This document shows, one piece after another, positions 33,793 through 42,839 of a stretch of DNA of 64,000 nt. This stretch comes from Agarophyton chilense (lineage: Eukaryota > Rhodophyta > Florideophyceae > Gracilariales > Gracilariaceae). Position numbers and translations under genes: made by a program. The stretch covers positions 62,001 through 126,000 of the forward strand of contig JARGXX010000105.1 in the NCBI GenBank assembly GCA_030374765.1, written 5' to 3'. Below the pieces are notes generated by a model that did not search any database, had not been told where the DNA came from, and saw only the letters and a program-made list of their open reading frames with translations. How positions within the stretch are numbered: position 1 is the first letter of the stretch; each line of letters begins with the position of its first letter.

Positions 33793-35688
33793 CTACGGAA
33801 AGCCCGAGGAGGGACCCGCCCCACCGTTGGGATTCTGACCCTGATGGTACGCCGAGGCGAAAGCCAACATCTGGCTCACATCCGTCATACCCGGGGGAAT
33901 CGGAATGCCTGCGTTCACGAGGCTTTGTCGCACACTATCCGCTTGCGGAGTGGCAACCGGCGCCTGCGCAAGGGTGTTCACACCCCACCCGGGGGGAGCA
34001 GATGGACCGCCACCGGATGCATTCGCCGCCGCAGCTGAGGTCGTTCCCACTGGTTGGAAGGGTGCAGATGGCTCCACAGGGAGTACTCCACTAGGAGCTG
34101 GCACTTCGTTATCCAACGCTGGATCGTCCAGGTCTACTGGAGGCTCGTACTCGTAATCGTCGGTATAAATGAACCCCGTCGGGTGTCCCACCGGCATCGG
34201 TCGAGGCGAGTCAATCAGCGCCCGTGCTTGCGCCGCGCTGATGCGAACCCCTTCGAAGGGATTGTAATAGACCCAGTTACCGGAGCCCGGATCGTACCGG
34301 CCAGGAGACTTGTCTCGCGCGGATCCTTCCCCTGCGGGCTGATTTTCCACTGGAACTCGATCCCATTGGGTGTTGTCGATCACGTCCAAGATTGGATACA
34401 GGTCCTGCACGCTGCTGGCCGAACCCAACGCTGGGACAAGGTCGATCTGACGCATGATGGTCCGTAGCATCGGAGGAATATACCAGATACGGAAATGGTC
34501 ATGAGCATCTCAGAGGAGGTGCCCCGCTACGCGGGCTGCCCACTCGGCTGCAACGAGGGCCCAGTATCCCGAGTTCAGGTCGTGCATGAAACGAGACCCG
34601 ATATAGTAGATGCATTGGGGCAGTTCAGCAAAGCACCCTCGGGGGACCTCGACCTTACTCCACCAATCTGGAAGGGGCACGAATCGCCCAACCTTCGCCG
34701 TGTTACGGATACGCTCCAGTTCCACGTGAGGATACGGGACAAGGAACCCGAAACGGGAGCGCGAGCGGCGCTCGAAGCGCACGCGTCGATCGAACCCATA
34801 TTGGGTAAACTGCCGCTGAAGGTACCTGAATTCAGCCCGAAGGATGGGACGACTCCATCGGAGCATATCTTCTCGGAGAGGAAAACCCGGTCCGCGGAAC
34901 TCGGCTTCGGGAAAGGCTGCCAGGTTATCCCCGTAGGAGACCTCACCGTACATGCGGTAATAGGCGACATCGAACCCGTACTCCGGGGGAACCAGATGGT
35001 CAAAGCGTGACCTCTCCAATCGCTGGTAGGCCAGAGCCGCCATCGCTGCGCGCGCCTTGTCCAGGGACTCCCCGCGACCGCGGTATAGATACTGAGGCTC
35101 TATGGCTACCGGCGCCCTCCAATCGGGAGAACGTACAACCTCGACAGGTAGGCCACCCGGCAATAAGCCGTCCTCCACGTAGGAGTCGATGAACTCATCG
35201 TCGCGAACCGCTGTCGGATGGAACCACGGAGCGCGGGAATATATCACCGGATCGGTAAGGGGACTCCACCTTCGAAAGGATTCGTTTGAGATCCAACCTC
35301 TGGAGTTTGCTACCAAGGGCATCGCATGAGCGGAGTTCCACGCCACCGCGTTAATGTCCAAATCCTCCTGAGGATGTCGGTTGCTCGCCGAGGCGGAAGG
35401 TTCGGTACCTGACGGAGCTGCATCCAAACCGGAGAAATATCCACCCTGCTGGGGAGCTTTGTTTTCCGCCGGCGCGGAGGCCGATGGCCCCGAGAGTGGG
35501 TTGAGGACGTATGGGTTCATTCCCTTGAGAGGGCTGGTTGAGACTGCTGTTGCGAGAAGTTGCTTATCGCCGAAAGTCGGAGGAGTAGAAGAAAGTTGTA
35601 CCGATGTGCCGGTTTTGTGGCGATCCTCAGAAGTGGTGAAGGACCCCATTGGGAGAGAAGTATATATAGTGACCGGAAAGCGAGACAC
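33793..35688 (-). pseudogene. antisense accessory gene of chromovirus C
   Basis: Long coding-like region on the strand opposite to pol, open over most of its length with about one interruption. Features are a polar amino part, a middle region rich in Arg and aromatic residues (FRYLQRQFTQYGFDRRVRFE, then RRSRSRFGFLVPYPHVELER), a segment IYYIGSRFMHDLNSGYWAL, and a Gly/Pro/Ala-rich tail. The same blocks occur in the same order in the accessory gene of element A (3812-5626). A TATA-like tatatata lies at 35661-35668 on the upstream side. No signal peptide, membrane segment or known enzyme motif is seen. Extra genes, some antisense, are known between pol and the 3' LTR in some plant Ty3/gypsy elements (for example Grande of maize); I cannot link this protein to any of them. 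Confidence 0.7.
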
Positions 35689-35717
35689 CCGCGGCTCGGA
35701 ATGTTCTTCCTCGTCTT

Positions 35718-35730
35718 AAGGAGGGGGAGA
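35718..35730 (+). promoter_or_regulatory. polypurine tract of element C
   Basis: Sequence aaggagggggaga directly precedes the LTR start TGTAGAGC, matching the placement in element A. Confidence 0.75.
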
Positions 35731-36645
35731 TGTAGAGCAACGCCCAGTTAGGGGATACTTGAAGATGCAACTCATAGAATGAAGATTGAACCCTCCGAGG
35801 GTTATGACTATGATCCCCTCTAAGGTGTAATGAGGTGGGACTGTTTTCTGGTTAGAGTTCGCCTATGAAGTGACAATTCGGATGGCCCATGGTTGGATTG
35901 GCCCCGTGATACACGTGGCTTAATTTTGGCACCGTTTTTCGGATATTTGTTAGAACGTTGGACTTTTGGGCCTGACAGTGGGATCTCCACGTGTATGGCC
36001 CTGACCAGGTGTGCACTACTGTAGAGTTTAGTTAGTGGGCCCTACTTAGGGAGATGAGATCTGACAGTCCGAAGCTCAAAGTAAATGGTAACCAAGGTTG
36101 GTCTTCGATACCTTTAGAGGTTCTTCGTCGCCATCGCTTCGGCCTTACAACCCGGAACGGGCTCTGGTTAGCAACGCCTGCGTAAAGACACGACTCCACT
36201 TGGAGAGTGCCCACGTTTGGGTTCCGTGCAACCACCCCCTTGGGACCGCTCAGACGACCTGCGTGCACGATACCCCGTGGGGGTTCAGCTTACTTGTTGC
36301 GTGCTTTTTGTGTTTCCTTTCGAGGACAGGTTTTCGCCCCTGTATTGGGTTTCTTTTGTTGTTTCGCCCCTTTTCTGGTTCTCGGGTCCGGTGCCTGTTA
36401 GTGCCCCACCCTCGCCCCGTTTTTCCTCCTCGCCGGATTTTCCCCCATTCTTTGGGATACCCATACTCATTCCCGATCCAACGGTTTCTACCCCTCACCT
36501 CCGTCGGTACTGCCGGAATCCCCCGTGGGAGTTACACCCCACACTACGGGTGGAACGGAGGGCTCTGTCTCTGAGTCTGCCTCCCCCAGGGAGCAAGGCT
36601 TCGAACACCTTGAGAGCACTTCCCGTCGCCGGGTTTTGCTCCACA
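35731..36645 (+). repeat. 3' LTR of chromovirus C
   Basis: Starts TGTAGAGCAA after the polypurine tract and probably ends TTGCTCCACA, giving a 10-bp terminal inverted repeat with one mismatch and a length of 915 bp. The right end is an inference from that inverted repeat, because no partner LTR is visible. Confidence 0.6.
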
Positions 36646-37740
36646 CAGATAGACGAAATGCTTGGCGCTTTGGTGAGAGAACCATCTCCATCACTGTAGA
36701 CGTCGCCAGTTGATCTGGTTCCTAAGTTATATGGCTCGTGGCGTTTCTGTATTGACTCTTGACGCCTGATAGAAATGAAAATCTCATATGTGTATACAAT
36801 TCGACGTATGGATGAGTATATCAATTCGCTCGGTACAGCTTCTGCAGTCACGGCGTTTAACGCGATTTTGGATTATTGGCAGGTACTCGTTAGGAAAACA
36901 AAACAAGAAAATACGGCATTCGTCTCTCACTCGAGAATCTACGGTTTCCGACGGATACCTCTTGGTTTAACCAATACTCGAGCTACTTTTCAGCGTACTC
37001 TTGACTTTTTTGTCCTGCTTTAAGTTGCGCTCGTTTCTAGTTTATCTCGAAGATATCAAAGTCTCCTCAGACAATCTGGACAAGCGAAGTTTCCATGTTA
37101 GGGATGCAATGCCTACTTTGTGTGATGCTGGCATAGATCTCGAATTGAGGAATTCTAATTCTTCACAGATAACGTCCAGTTTCTGGGCCATATAACCAGT
37201 CCAGGAATTGTATCTATTGATGAAGGCCAAATGAAACCGCTTCGATAAGCGAAGAAACCCATTACCAAAACAGAACTCCGCTCCTTCTAAGGATTGACCA
37301 ACGTCTACCAACGATTTGTTATTAACTTCACTGAAACCGCAGACTCCTTAATCGAGCCTCTGCGAAAAGATCAACAGGTTGAGCTTAAACGCTTATCGAC
37401 CGCCGAGCCGGATGATTTCAACTCTTTCAAGGAGATTGTTACCTCAGCACCGATATTTTGGCTACCGAAATCCGCAATATCGTTTTGCATGGACACGGAC
37501 TCCAGCGACTACCAAGTAAGATATGCTCTGTATCAGACAACAACCGAAGAGAAACGGACACCTACTAGGTACTGGTCACCTTCGTTCAACGATCACGAAC
37601 GGAAGTACTCCGTGGCGAAGAAGGAGTGTTTAGCTTTGCTCAGCTCCATGCCCGACACCACAACTATAGAATCATACTTTGGCGGCAATTCTGAATCTAT
37701 AAAACGCCCTAACTGTTGTTTGAATCAAGAACTTTACTTC
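36646..37740 (+). mobile_element. Ty3/gypsy fragment D (RT-RNase H remnant)
   Basis: Translated pieces show RT blocks (IYGFRRIPLGLTNTRATFQR) and RNase H (FCMDTDSSDYQVRYALYQTT, then RKYSVAKKECLALL). It abuts the right end of the LTR of element C, so C either inserted beside or into an older copy. No LTR of its own is found. It is short and decayed, with several breaks. Confidence 0.7.
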
Positions 37741-38527
37741 AATAAACAATAAACAGAAAGGAAAAGAGGAAGGTTGCCTTTCTTGTAGCTTGCAATTTAA
37801 ATATCGGTGGAATTATCAACCCTTCCTTTCGAAATGTTGATAATAGAAGCACCATAGGCTTCCCAATTATCGTCTATCACAGACCTTGCTAGTGTCCGGT
37901 GAAGTCTTGTAATCTTAACGATGTCCGAGGTGTACATCTATGAACCTGTCGAGAAAGACAGAGCCTCAGCTGCTACGAAGGTTCTGCAACTGAAGGTCTC
38001 GTCATTTAAATAGCGGCCCAGAATACTAGCTCCGGTCCCGTCGTAAAAATAAAGCCGTTTTTCGACTATAATGCTATATAAAAAGACACACTTCGTCGCA
38101 AACTTTCTCGTCTTTGTGTACTGTTCAGAACTCATAGGAAATTAAAATAATTTTTAACAGGCGGAACAACACCCCAAACACTCTTTGGACAGTTTTTCTC
38201 ATACCTTCCTGCAGTTGCACGAACTTCTTCCCCTTTCGATCATCTGAGTTCGGTAACGACACAGATAAATGCTTCCAAAGACTGGTATATACTGTCAGTC
38301 AGATAATAAAACTACGAGTGATGCCGAACAGCACTGCGTAACTAAGCTCGATGGGAGGGAACGCCTCTGCTAATACGTCGTTGAAATGCCTGCTGAATTC
38401 AAATATAATAAGATCATTAAACGTTCTCAGGAGCCCAAATTGAAACGACCATATCCATCAGCCCAATACACATATTACTTCCATGCGGCCTGCTGGTGAT
38501 TCATCTTTACCTTTCATGATGTTTTAG
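37741..38527. other. AT-rich spacer between retroelement remnants
   Basis: No gene, RNA or repeat could be supported. Short frames only. Confidence 0.4.
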
Positions 38528-38640
38528 ATAGCCTTTGAGAAAGTTTTTCATGCCCTACCGGCACAATCCAGACACCCAAGATACCCTGGAAACCCAAAAA
38601 TTATTGAAATCGTTTTTAACGATATGAATTATCTCCGCAG
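38528..38640 (+). mobile_element. possible LINE reverse transcriptase relic
   Basis: A short translated stretch, IAFEKVFHALPAQSRHPRYP followed by GNPKIIEIV, resembles the LINE reverse transcriptase block with consensus DFxKAFD...GIPxKII. Only this one block is recognisable and it is preceded by a stop. Other LINE relics occur at 54105-54336 and 62374-63070. Confidence 0.3.
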
Positions 38641-38869
38641 TTGGTGTGCATAGATATAGATCCCCAAAGATAAGTGGCACAGCGTCGCCAAATGCCTCCA
38701 GACACAGACACAATACAGCACTCGAATCAGAGATCTAGAACAATCATTCGCAAGATCTTCAAGAATACCGTATGCTAATTGTTGGTATCACCGTAAGCAA
38801 GGAAGTGATATTTAGTTTACCGCAAGCATCGGGTCGAAGCACATATATGCAGTGCTGGTGGTGGGTGAA

Positions 38870-39730
38870 CTCTGAAGTGTAACCCTCGTGAGGGCCGTTT
38901 TCCAGGACTTGGTTGTTTTTCCGCCTCGGGCGATACTTGTGAGATCTATGAGTAATACCGCTACTAGCGGGCTGGCGTAGCCAGGTGTATACGCGTTGTA
39001 CGCGAAGTGCACCGGCGGCCATGCGCCGTGGCCCCGATTCGGGTGTGACTTACCCACGTGTAGCACGGGTGGCCCAGGACAGGTTGGCACAGCATAGCTG
39101 GATATTTCTCTATTTATTTAGCTTTATTACACTAGGTTATGGAGCTCTCTACAGTAGTCTACACTATATAGTGCCAGGGCGATCTCGCTCTGACACTCAG
39201 TAAACCTCCCCAACTAGGGTTCTTGGCTCTAAGTCTTTTCCCGCTTTCGCGAGTCTTCCACACTGTACGGAGGTGAAGCCGCGTTACTAACGGTAGACTT
39301 ATCCACCCTGCGTCAACAGGAGACTCACCGCTGTTAGCGTGTATATCTTTCATACCATTGCCGTGTTCTCGCCCCAGTATTGGGTTTGCTACATATTTCT
39401 TTTGGCTCTCGTGGCCCATGCCCCCGATCGCCCCCACTGGGTGGTCCCCCCTTTATCACTTGCCCACTCCCGTGGAATACAGCTCATACCTGGTCTGCTC
39501 CCTTCTAGCATCCCGCACTCTCCCCGCTTGGCGTGCCGGGGAACCTCGGCCTTACACCCCGACTTAGTCGTGTTCACTCCGGAGAGGCTCCGTCGCCGTG
39601 CTACCCTCCTTGGAGGAAGACTCGGACATCTTCGTGTGTTTCCGCCGCCCATGGCGTTGCACTACAAACTCCAACGGAGAGGGTGTTGTGGGAACAGATT
39701 AGATTCTAGACGTTCAAAAGCACAAAGGCG
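38870..39730 (+). mobile_element. degenerate gypsy LTR/leader and pol-start fragment E
   Basis: Around 39040-39090 the sequence resembles the 36000 region of the element C LTR (ccacgtgta...ggcc...caggt). Near 39370 it shares ccc-tattgggttt with the same LTR. At about 39610-39660 the translation EEDSDIFVCFRRPWR resembles the pol start of element C (DVNSGYFSVFRRPWIRSR). It is therefore a piece of a related chromovirus; its boundaries are uncertain and it is decayed. Confidence 0.45.
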
Positions 39731-40174
39731 AAGGATTTAGATAGGGCACCAAACTATATTTATGAACAGTATTGGCGCCGTACTTTATTAGAAAATGGTA
39801 AACGAGAAGGGCCTAAGTCGTTTAGCTCATGAAAATGACTAGGTGGCCCAAGAAAGAAGCCAAGTGCGCAAGCAAGCACGGTAAAAAGGAATGGAAATTG
39901 CGGCGGTCATCCAGAGAATGGATGGGTGGTACTGGACAGCAGGTACCATGTAATCATGTAATTCCCATTCGGGAAATAATCAATTCTCCGAACTGCGTGC
40001 TGCAAAACTGAAGGACGAAATCCGCTTTTGTTGTCCCGAACAAAATGATGGCTTCGTTATCCATAAAGCGCAAGAGATTGTTGCTGCATTCAAAAGTGAT
40101 CACGTAAATTTTTCAAACTCCACGCTGTGGTTTCTAAAAATAAAGCTTCACAATATTGATAGACAGTTGCACAA
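39731..40174. other. spacer before the left H3-like locus
   Basis: AT-rich, with no recognisable gene. Similarity to the right-hand H3-like locus begins only at about 40175. Confidence 0.4.
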
Positions 40175-40634
40175 AGAGCGGGAGAACTGTTGGAAGAGTG
40201 TAGTGTGCGCTCGTAAATCACGCGGTGGAACCGGGGAAGATGGAACGGGCACAGGGTGTCCCCTTTTCTCCTCCGTCTCTAGTGTCTCGGGGTGGAGCAC
40301 GGGAGAGGTTTGGTATGCAGCGCGGCGGCATTGTGCCAAGTGGCAATCGTGTATTTCTGACGCTAAGTGCGTTCTTGTTTCCCGCATCTTCCTCGCGGGC
40401 CAGTTTGCCCAGCAAATCTTCTCTTCGTGCCCTCTGCGGTTTTCTATCACCCTCCTTGTTTCCTCTCGAGCACTGCGCACGCACGAAAACGCCACAATTG
40501 GAACGTCACTGCTTTCATCTGTATATTGGAAAACGTGACGCGGAATTCGATGTATCACCTCTCCTTGGGAAGCGTGGGGGACTTTTGCTCATGTGAATCC
40601 TTCGATGGCTCGTACAAAGCAAACCGCTCGCAAA
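40175..40634 (+). repeat. left arm of the H3-locus inverted repeat
   Basis: About 460 bp that pairs in inverted orientation with 45772-46233. Over the central 390 bp I count about 7 differences (near 98 percent identity). It covers the 5' flank and the first ten codons of an H3-like frame and then stops abruptly. Long open frames across it on both strands are conserved only because the DNA is; I do not regard them as genes. Confidence 0.85.
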
Positions 40635-40751
40635 TTTTATGGCTGTCAAGCCTCACTGATCCAGCTCGCGGGAAAAGCGGCGCATGTTACAACCGACACC
40701 TATTCTAACCATTGTCTGAAAAAGACTATTGTGAAGTGTAGTTGTTTTTAA
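40605..40751 (+). pseudogene. histone-H3-tail-like short frame, left copy
   Basis: ATG-started frame of 48 codons. The first ten residues (MARTKQTARK) are the exact start of histone H3. The following residues align to the H3 tail without gaps but are mostly changed (FYGCQASLIQLAGKAA against STGGKAPRKQLATKAA). No histone-fold core follows. The right copy (45583-45801, - strand) shares the same later pattern (VT...H-x-L-x-KTI-x-K), so both come from one already altered ancestor. The frame may be a decayed H3 gene or an H3-tail micro-frame; I favour pseudogene. Confidence 0.55.
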
Positions 40752-40925
40752 CCAAAGCGCAACGGGCGTAAAAACCACATAATTTTTTTCAAAGGCAGCA
40801 ACAAATTCAAACTCTTTATCAATAACGAAGCAATCACATTTCTAATTCGTAGAATAGCAAATTAAATTTATTCCTTTCTCAACACACAATTTGAATAATT
40901 AATGGTATTTTGATTGGGCCTTGCG

Positions 40926-41013
40926 TGTGACTGGAGAACCTTAGTCGTCTTTCTTTACTTTGTCGTCGTCGTCTATCTTAAGTACTTTTCTGTCACTGTA
41001 ATGCTGTTTGACA
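40926..41013 (-). repeat. 3' LTR of the copia element
   Basis: 88 bp, starts tgtgactgg and ends gtttgaca on the + strand. Its partner is 45446-45533. Confidence 0.9.
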
Positions 41014-41075
41014 AATCAAAAATGTGATGCAGCAATGAGTTGTGATGTTGTTTGACTGTCCCCGGTTGCTGCATG

Positions 41076-42653
41076 TCATTTTTGAGTGGGGCGGGGTGTG
41101 ATGTTGAGGGCTTTGCGGAGGTGATGGTAACGCTCTTTGTGGAGCGGTTTGGTGAAGATGTCTGCTTTCATATCGGCTGTAGAGGTTCGTTGTATGGCGA
41201 TTGTTTGGTCGGAGACGTGGTGTTGTAGGAAATGGTAACGGATGTCGATGTATTTCCTTTGTTTTGTGGGGGCTTGGTTTTCGGCGATAAGGACTGCGGA
41301 AGTGTTGTCGATATGGTGTGGCGCGGGATGTTGTAGCGGTTGATGTGCATCGGCCAGAAGTTTCACGATCCAAGTTGTGTGGCGGGTGGCGTCTGTGGCG
41401 GCGACATACTCGGCTTCCGTGGTGGACAACGCTACTATGTTCTGCTTCTTTGATGTCCAGTAAATTGGGGTGTAGTTTATGCAGTGAACCGTCCCGGAGA
41501 TGGACTTGCGAATTTTTTCATTTGCGAAGTCCGCGTCACTGTAGACTTGGAGCGGGTGCTGGGTTGTTTTGTGTAGTGGAGTGTACTGGAGGCCGTACGT
41601 CTTAGTGCCTTTAAGATATCGGAGGAGGCATTTCAGGGCTTGCCGGTGGTGGTGCTGTGGTTGGGCCATGTGTTGGGCTAGTCTGTTAGTGGCGTATGCG
41701 ATGTCCGGGCGTGTGCTGTCCGTGACGTACCGGAGTTCGCCGAGTGTTTGTCGGTAGCGGGTGGCTTCTGCTGCAGTAAGGGGGTTGGTGGCCTCTTGGT
41801 TATCCAGGGTTTTCATGTTGTTGTACGGTGTGAGGGTTGGGTTGCAGTCTTGCATGCCCGTTTGTTGAAGTATGGAATCTATGGCGTCTGGTTGTGAAAG
41901 GTGCGTGCCTTGCTCTGTGTGTACTATAGTCCAGTTGAGGAAGCGGGTGGGTGTGCCGAGGCGTTTGAGTTTGTACTTGATCAGCATTTGGTTGTAGAGT
42001 TCGTCAATGCGGGATTGTTTGGAAGCGAGAACTAGGAAGTCATCGATTGTTGTGCTCACAATGGTGAAGTCTTGTCGAGACCGTAGCGTATAGAGACAAG
42101 GATCATGTTCGGAGCTCTTGAAGCCAAGAGAGTCGAGGAAGTTTTGTAGTCCATGATTATAGTAGTATGCCGCTGGTGGGGATCCATAGAGGTTGCCTAC
42201 CAAGCGGCCGTAAATGCTATTGTGTCGGTATGATCCGTCAAAGTTGGGCATTTGCTTTACGAATACTGGTCTATGGTGCGTGTATTGTTCGTGCAAATAT
42301 GCGGATTTGATGTCGAAATGTTCCAGTGGGAGTTTCAGGGATGCATGGAGGGCCAATATCATGCGTTGTGTGGTTCTGTCCGCTGTATAGGTGGTTGTGT
42401 GTTTGGGATCAAAGTGGAGGCCTGGCTTCATCATATCGCCCCTCAGGTTGCAGCGGGCTTTGCGTTGCGTTATGTGTCCTTCGGCTGATCGTTTATATTT
42501 GTAGAGCATCATGAGTGGTATCACTGCGGTTGGTGGAGGTTTGAAGTCTTTGGGGAGCCACTGAATGCTCTTGTGGGCGTCCAGGTTGTGTAATTCGGCA
42601 TCGTGGGCTTTTGCCCATTGTTCTGCGTCTGGATATCGTTGTGCCTGTTTCAA
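41076..42653 (-). CDS. copia reverse transcriptase-RNase H frame (fossil)
   Basis: A 525-codon open stretch. Motifs in order: PLEHFDIKSAYLHEQ (RT catalytic block), a TTIDDFLVLA block at the YVDD position, GELRYVTDSTRPDIAYATNR, then RNase H (YSDADFANEKIRKSISGTVH, LSTTEAEYVAATDATR, RKYIDIRYHFL). These blocks and their order are typical of copia pol ends. It lies downstream of the gag-integrase frame. Confidence 0.88.
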   Translation of the reverse strand: MKQAQRYPDAEQWAKAHDAELHNLDAHKSIQWLPKDFKPPPTAVIPLMMLYKYKRSAEGHITQRKARCNLRGDMMKPGLHFDPKHTTTYTADRTTQRMILALHASLKLPLEHFDIKSAYLHEQYTHHRPVFVKQMPNFDGSYRHNSIYGRLVGNLYGSPPAAYYYNHGLQNFLDSLGFKSSEHDPCLYTLRSRQDFTIVSTTIDDFLVLASKQSRIDELYNQMLIKYKLKRLGTPTRFLNWTIVHTEQGTHLSQPDAIDSILQQTGMQDCNPTLTPYNNMKTLDNQEATNPLTAAEATRYRQTLGELRYVTDSTRPDIAYATNRLAQHMAQPQHHHRQALKCLLRYLKGTKTYGLQYTPLHKTTQHPLQVYSDADFANEKIRKSISGTVHCINYTPIYWTSKKQNIVALSTTEAEYVAATDATRHTTWIVKLLADAHQPLQHPAPHHIDNTSAVLIAENQAPTKQRKYIDIRYHFLQHHVSDQTIAIQRTSTADMKADIFTKPLHKERYHHLRKALNITPRPTQK

Positions 42654-42839
42654 GTTGGCTGGTGCTGGTGTGTTGGGGAGTATATCTTTCGGTGTCGCGT
42701 GCTTGTAGGTGGTGCGTGTTTTGTAGGCTGTGGTGGTGGTGTGGGTAGGGTCCGTGTCTTTGTGATATGGGTAAAAGTCATCCGCCCGGATGTGTTGGTC
42801 TGCGTTTGTGCGTAGGTTAATTATGGCAATGTGTGTGAG

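Larger units (their letters stand above)
25760..36645 (+). mobile_element. Ty3/gypsy chromovirus fossil C, best preserved copy
   Basis: Element on the + strand. Parts are a gag amino part (25967-26776), gag capsid (26906-27970), protease-RT-RNase H (27973-about 30480), integrase with GPF/Y tail (about 30700-31850), a polar linker, a chromodomain (33055-33345), a purine-rich repeat, an opposite-strand accessory gene (33793-35688), a polypurine tract (35718-35730) and a 3' LTR (35731-36645). I find no 5' LTR next to 25760; the left boundary is set by where NUF2 3' sequence gives way to gag-like sequence. Long parts remain open, with about five breaks overall, so it is younger or better kept than A. 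LTR-based dating is impossible with one LTR. Confidence 0.85.

Noticed and set aside
38157-38500. Possible coding remnant upstream of the LINE RT-like block
   Set aside because: A frame with NKTTSDAEQHCVTKLDGRER looks protein-like but matches no family I can name and contains stops.
40225-40596. Frames of more than 120 codons conserved between 40167-40596 and 45810-46242 on both strands
   Set aside because: Both strands are open across the inverted repeat. The conservation follows from recent DNA identity, and the place is the upstream region of the H3-like frames, so none is supported as a protein gene.
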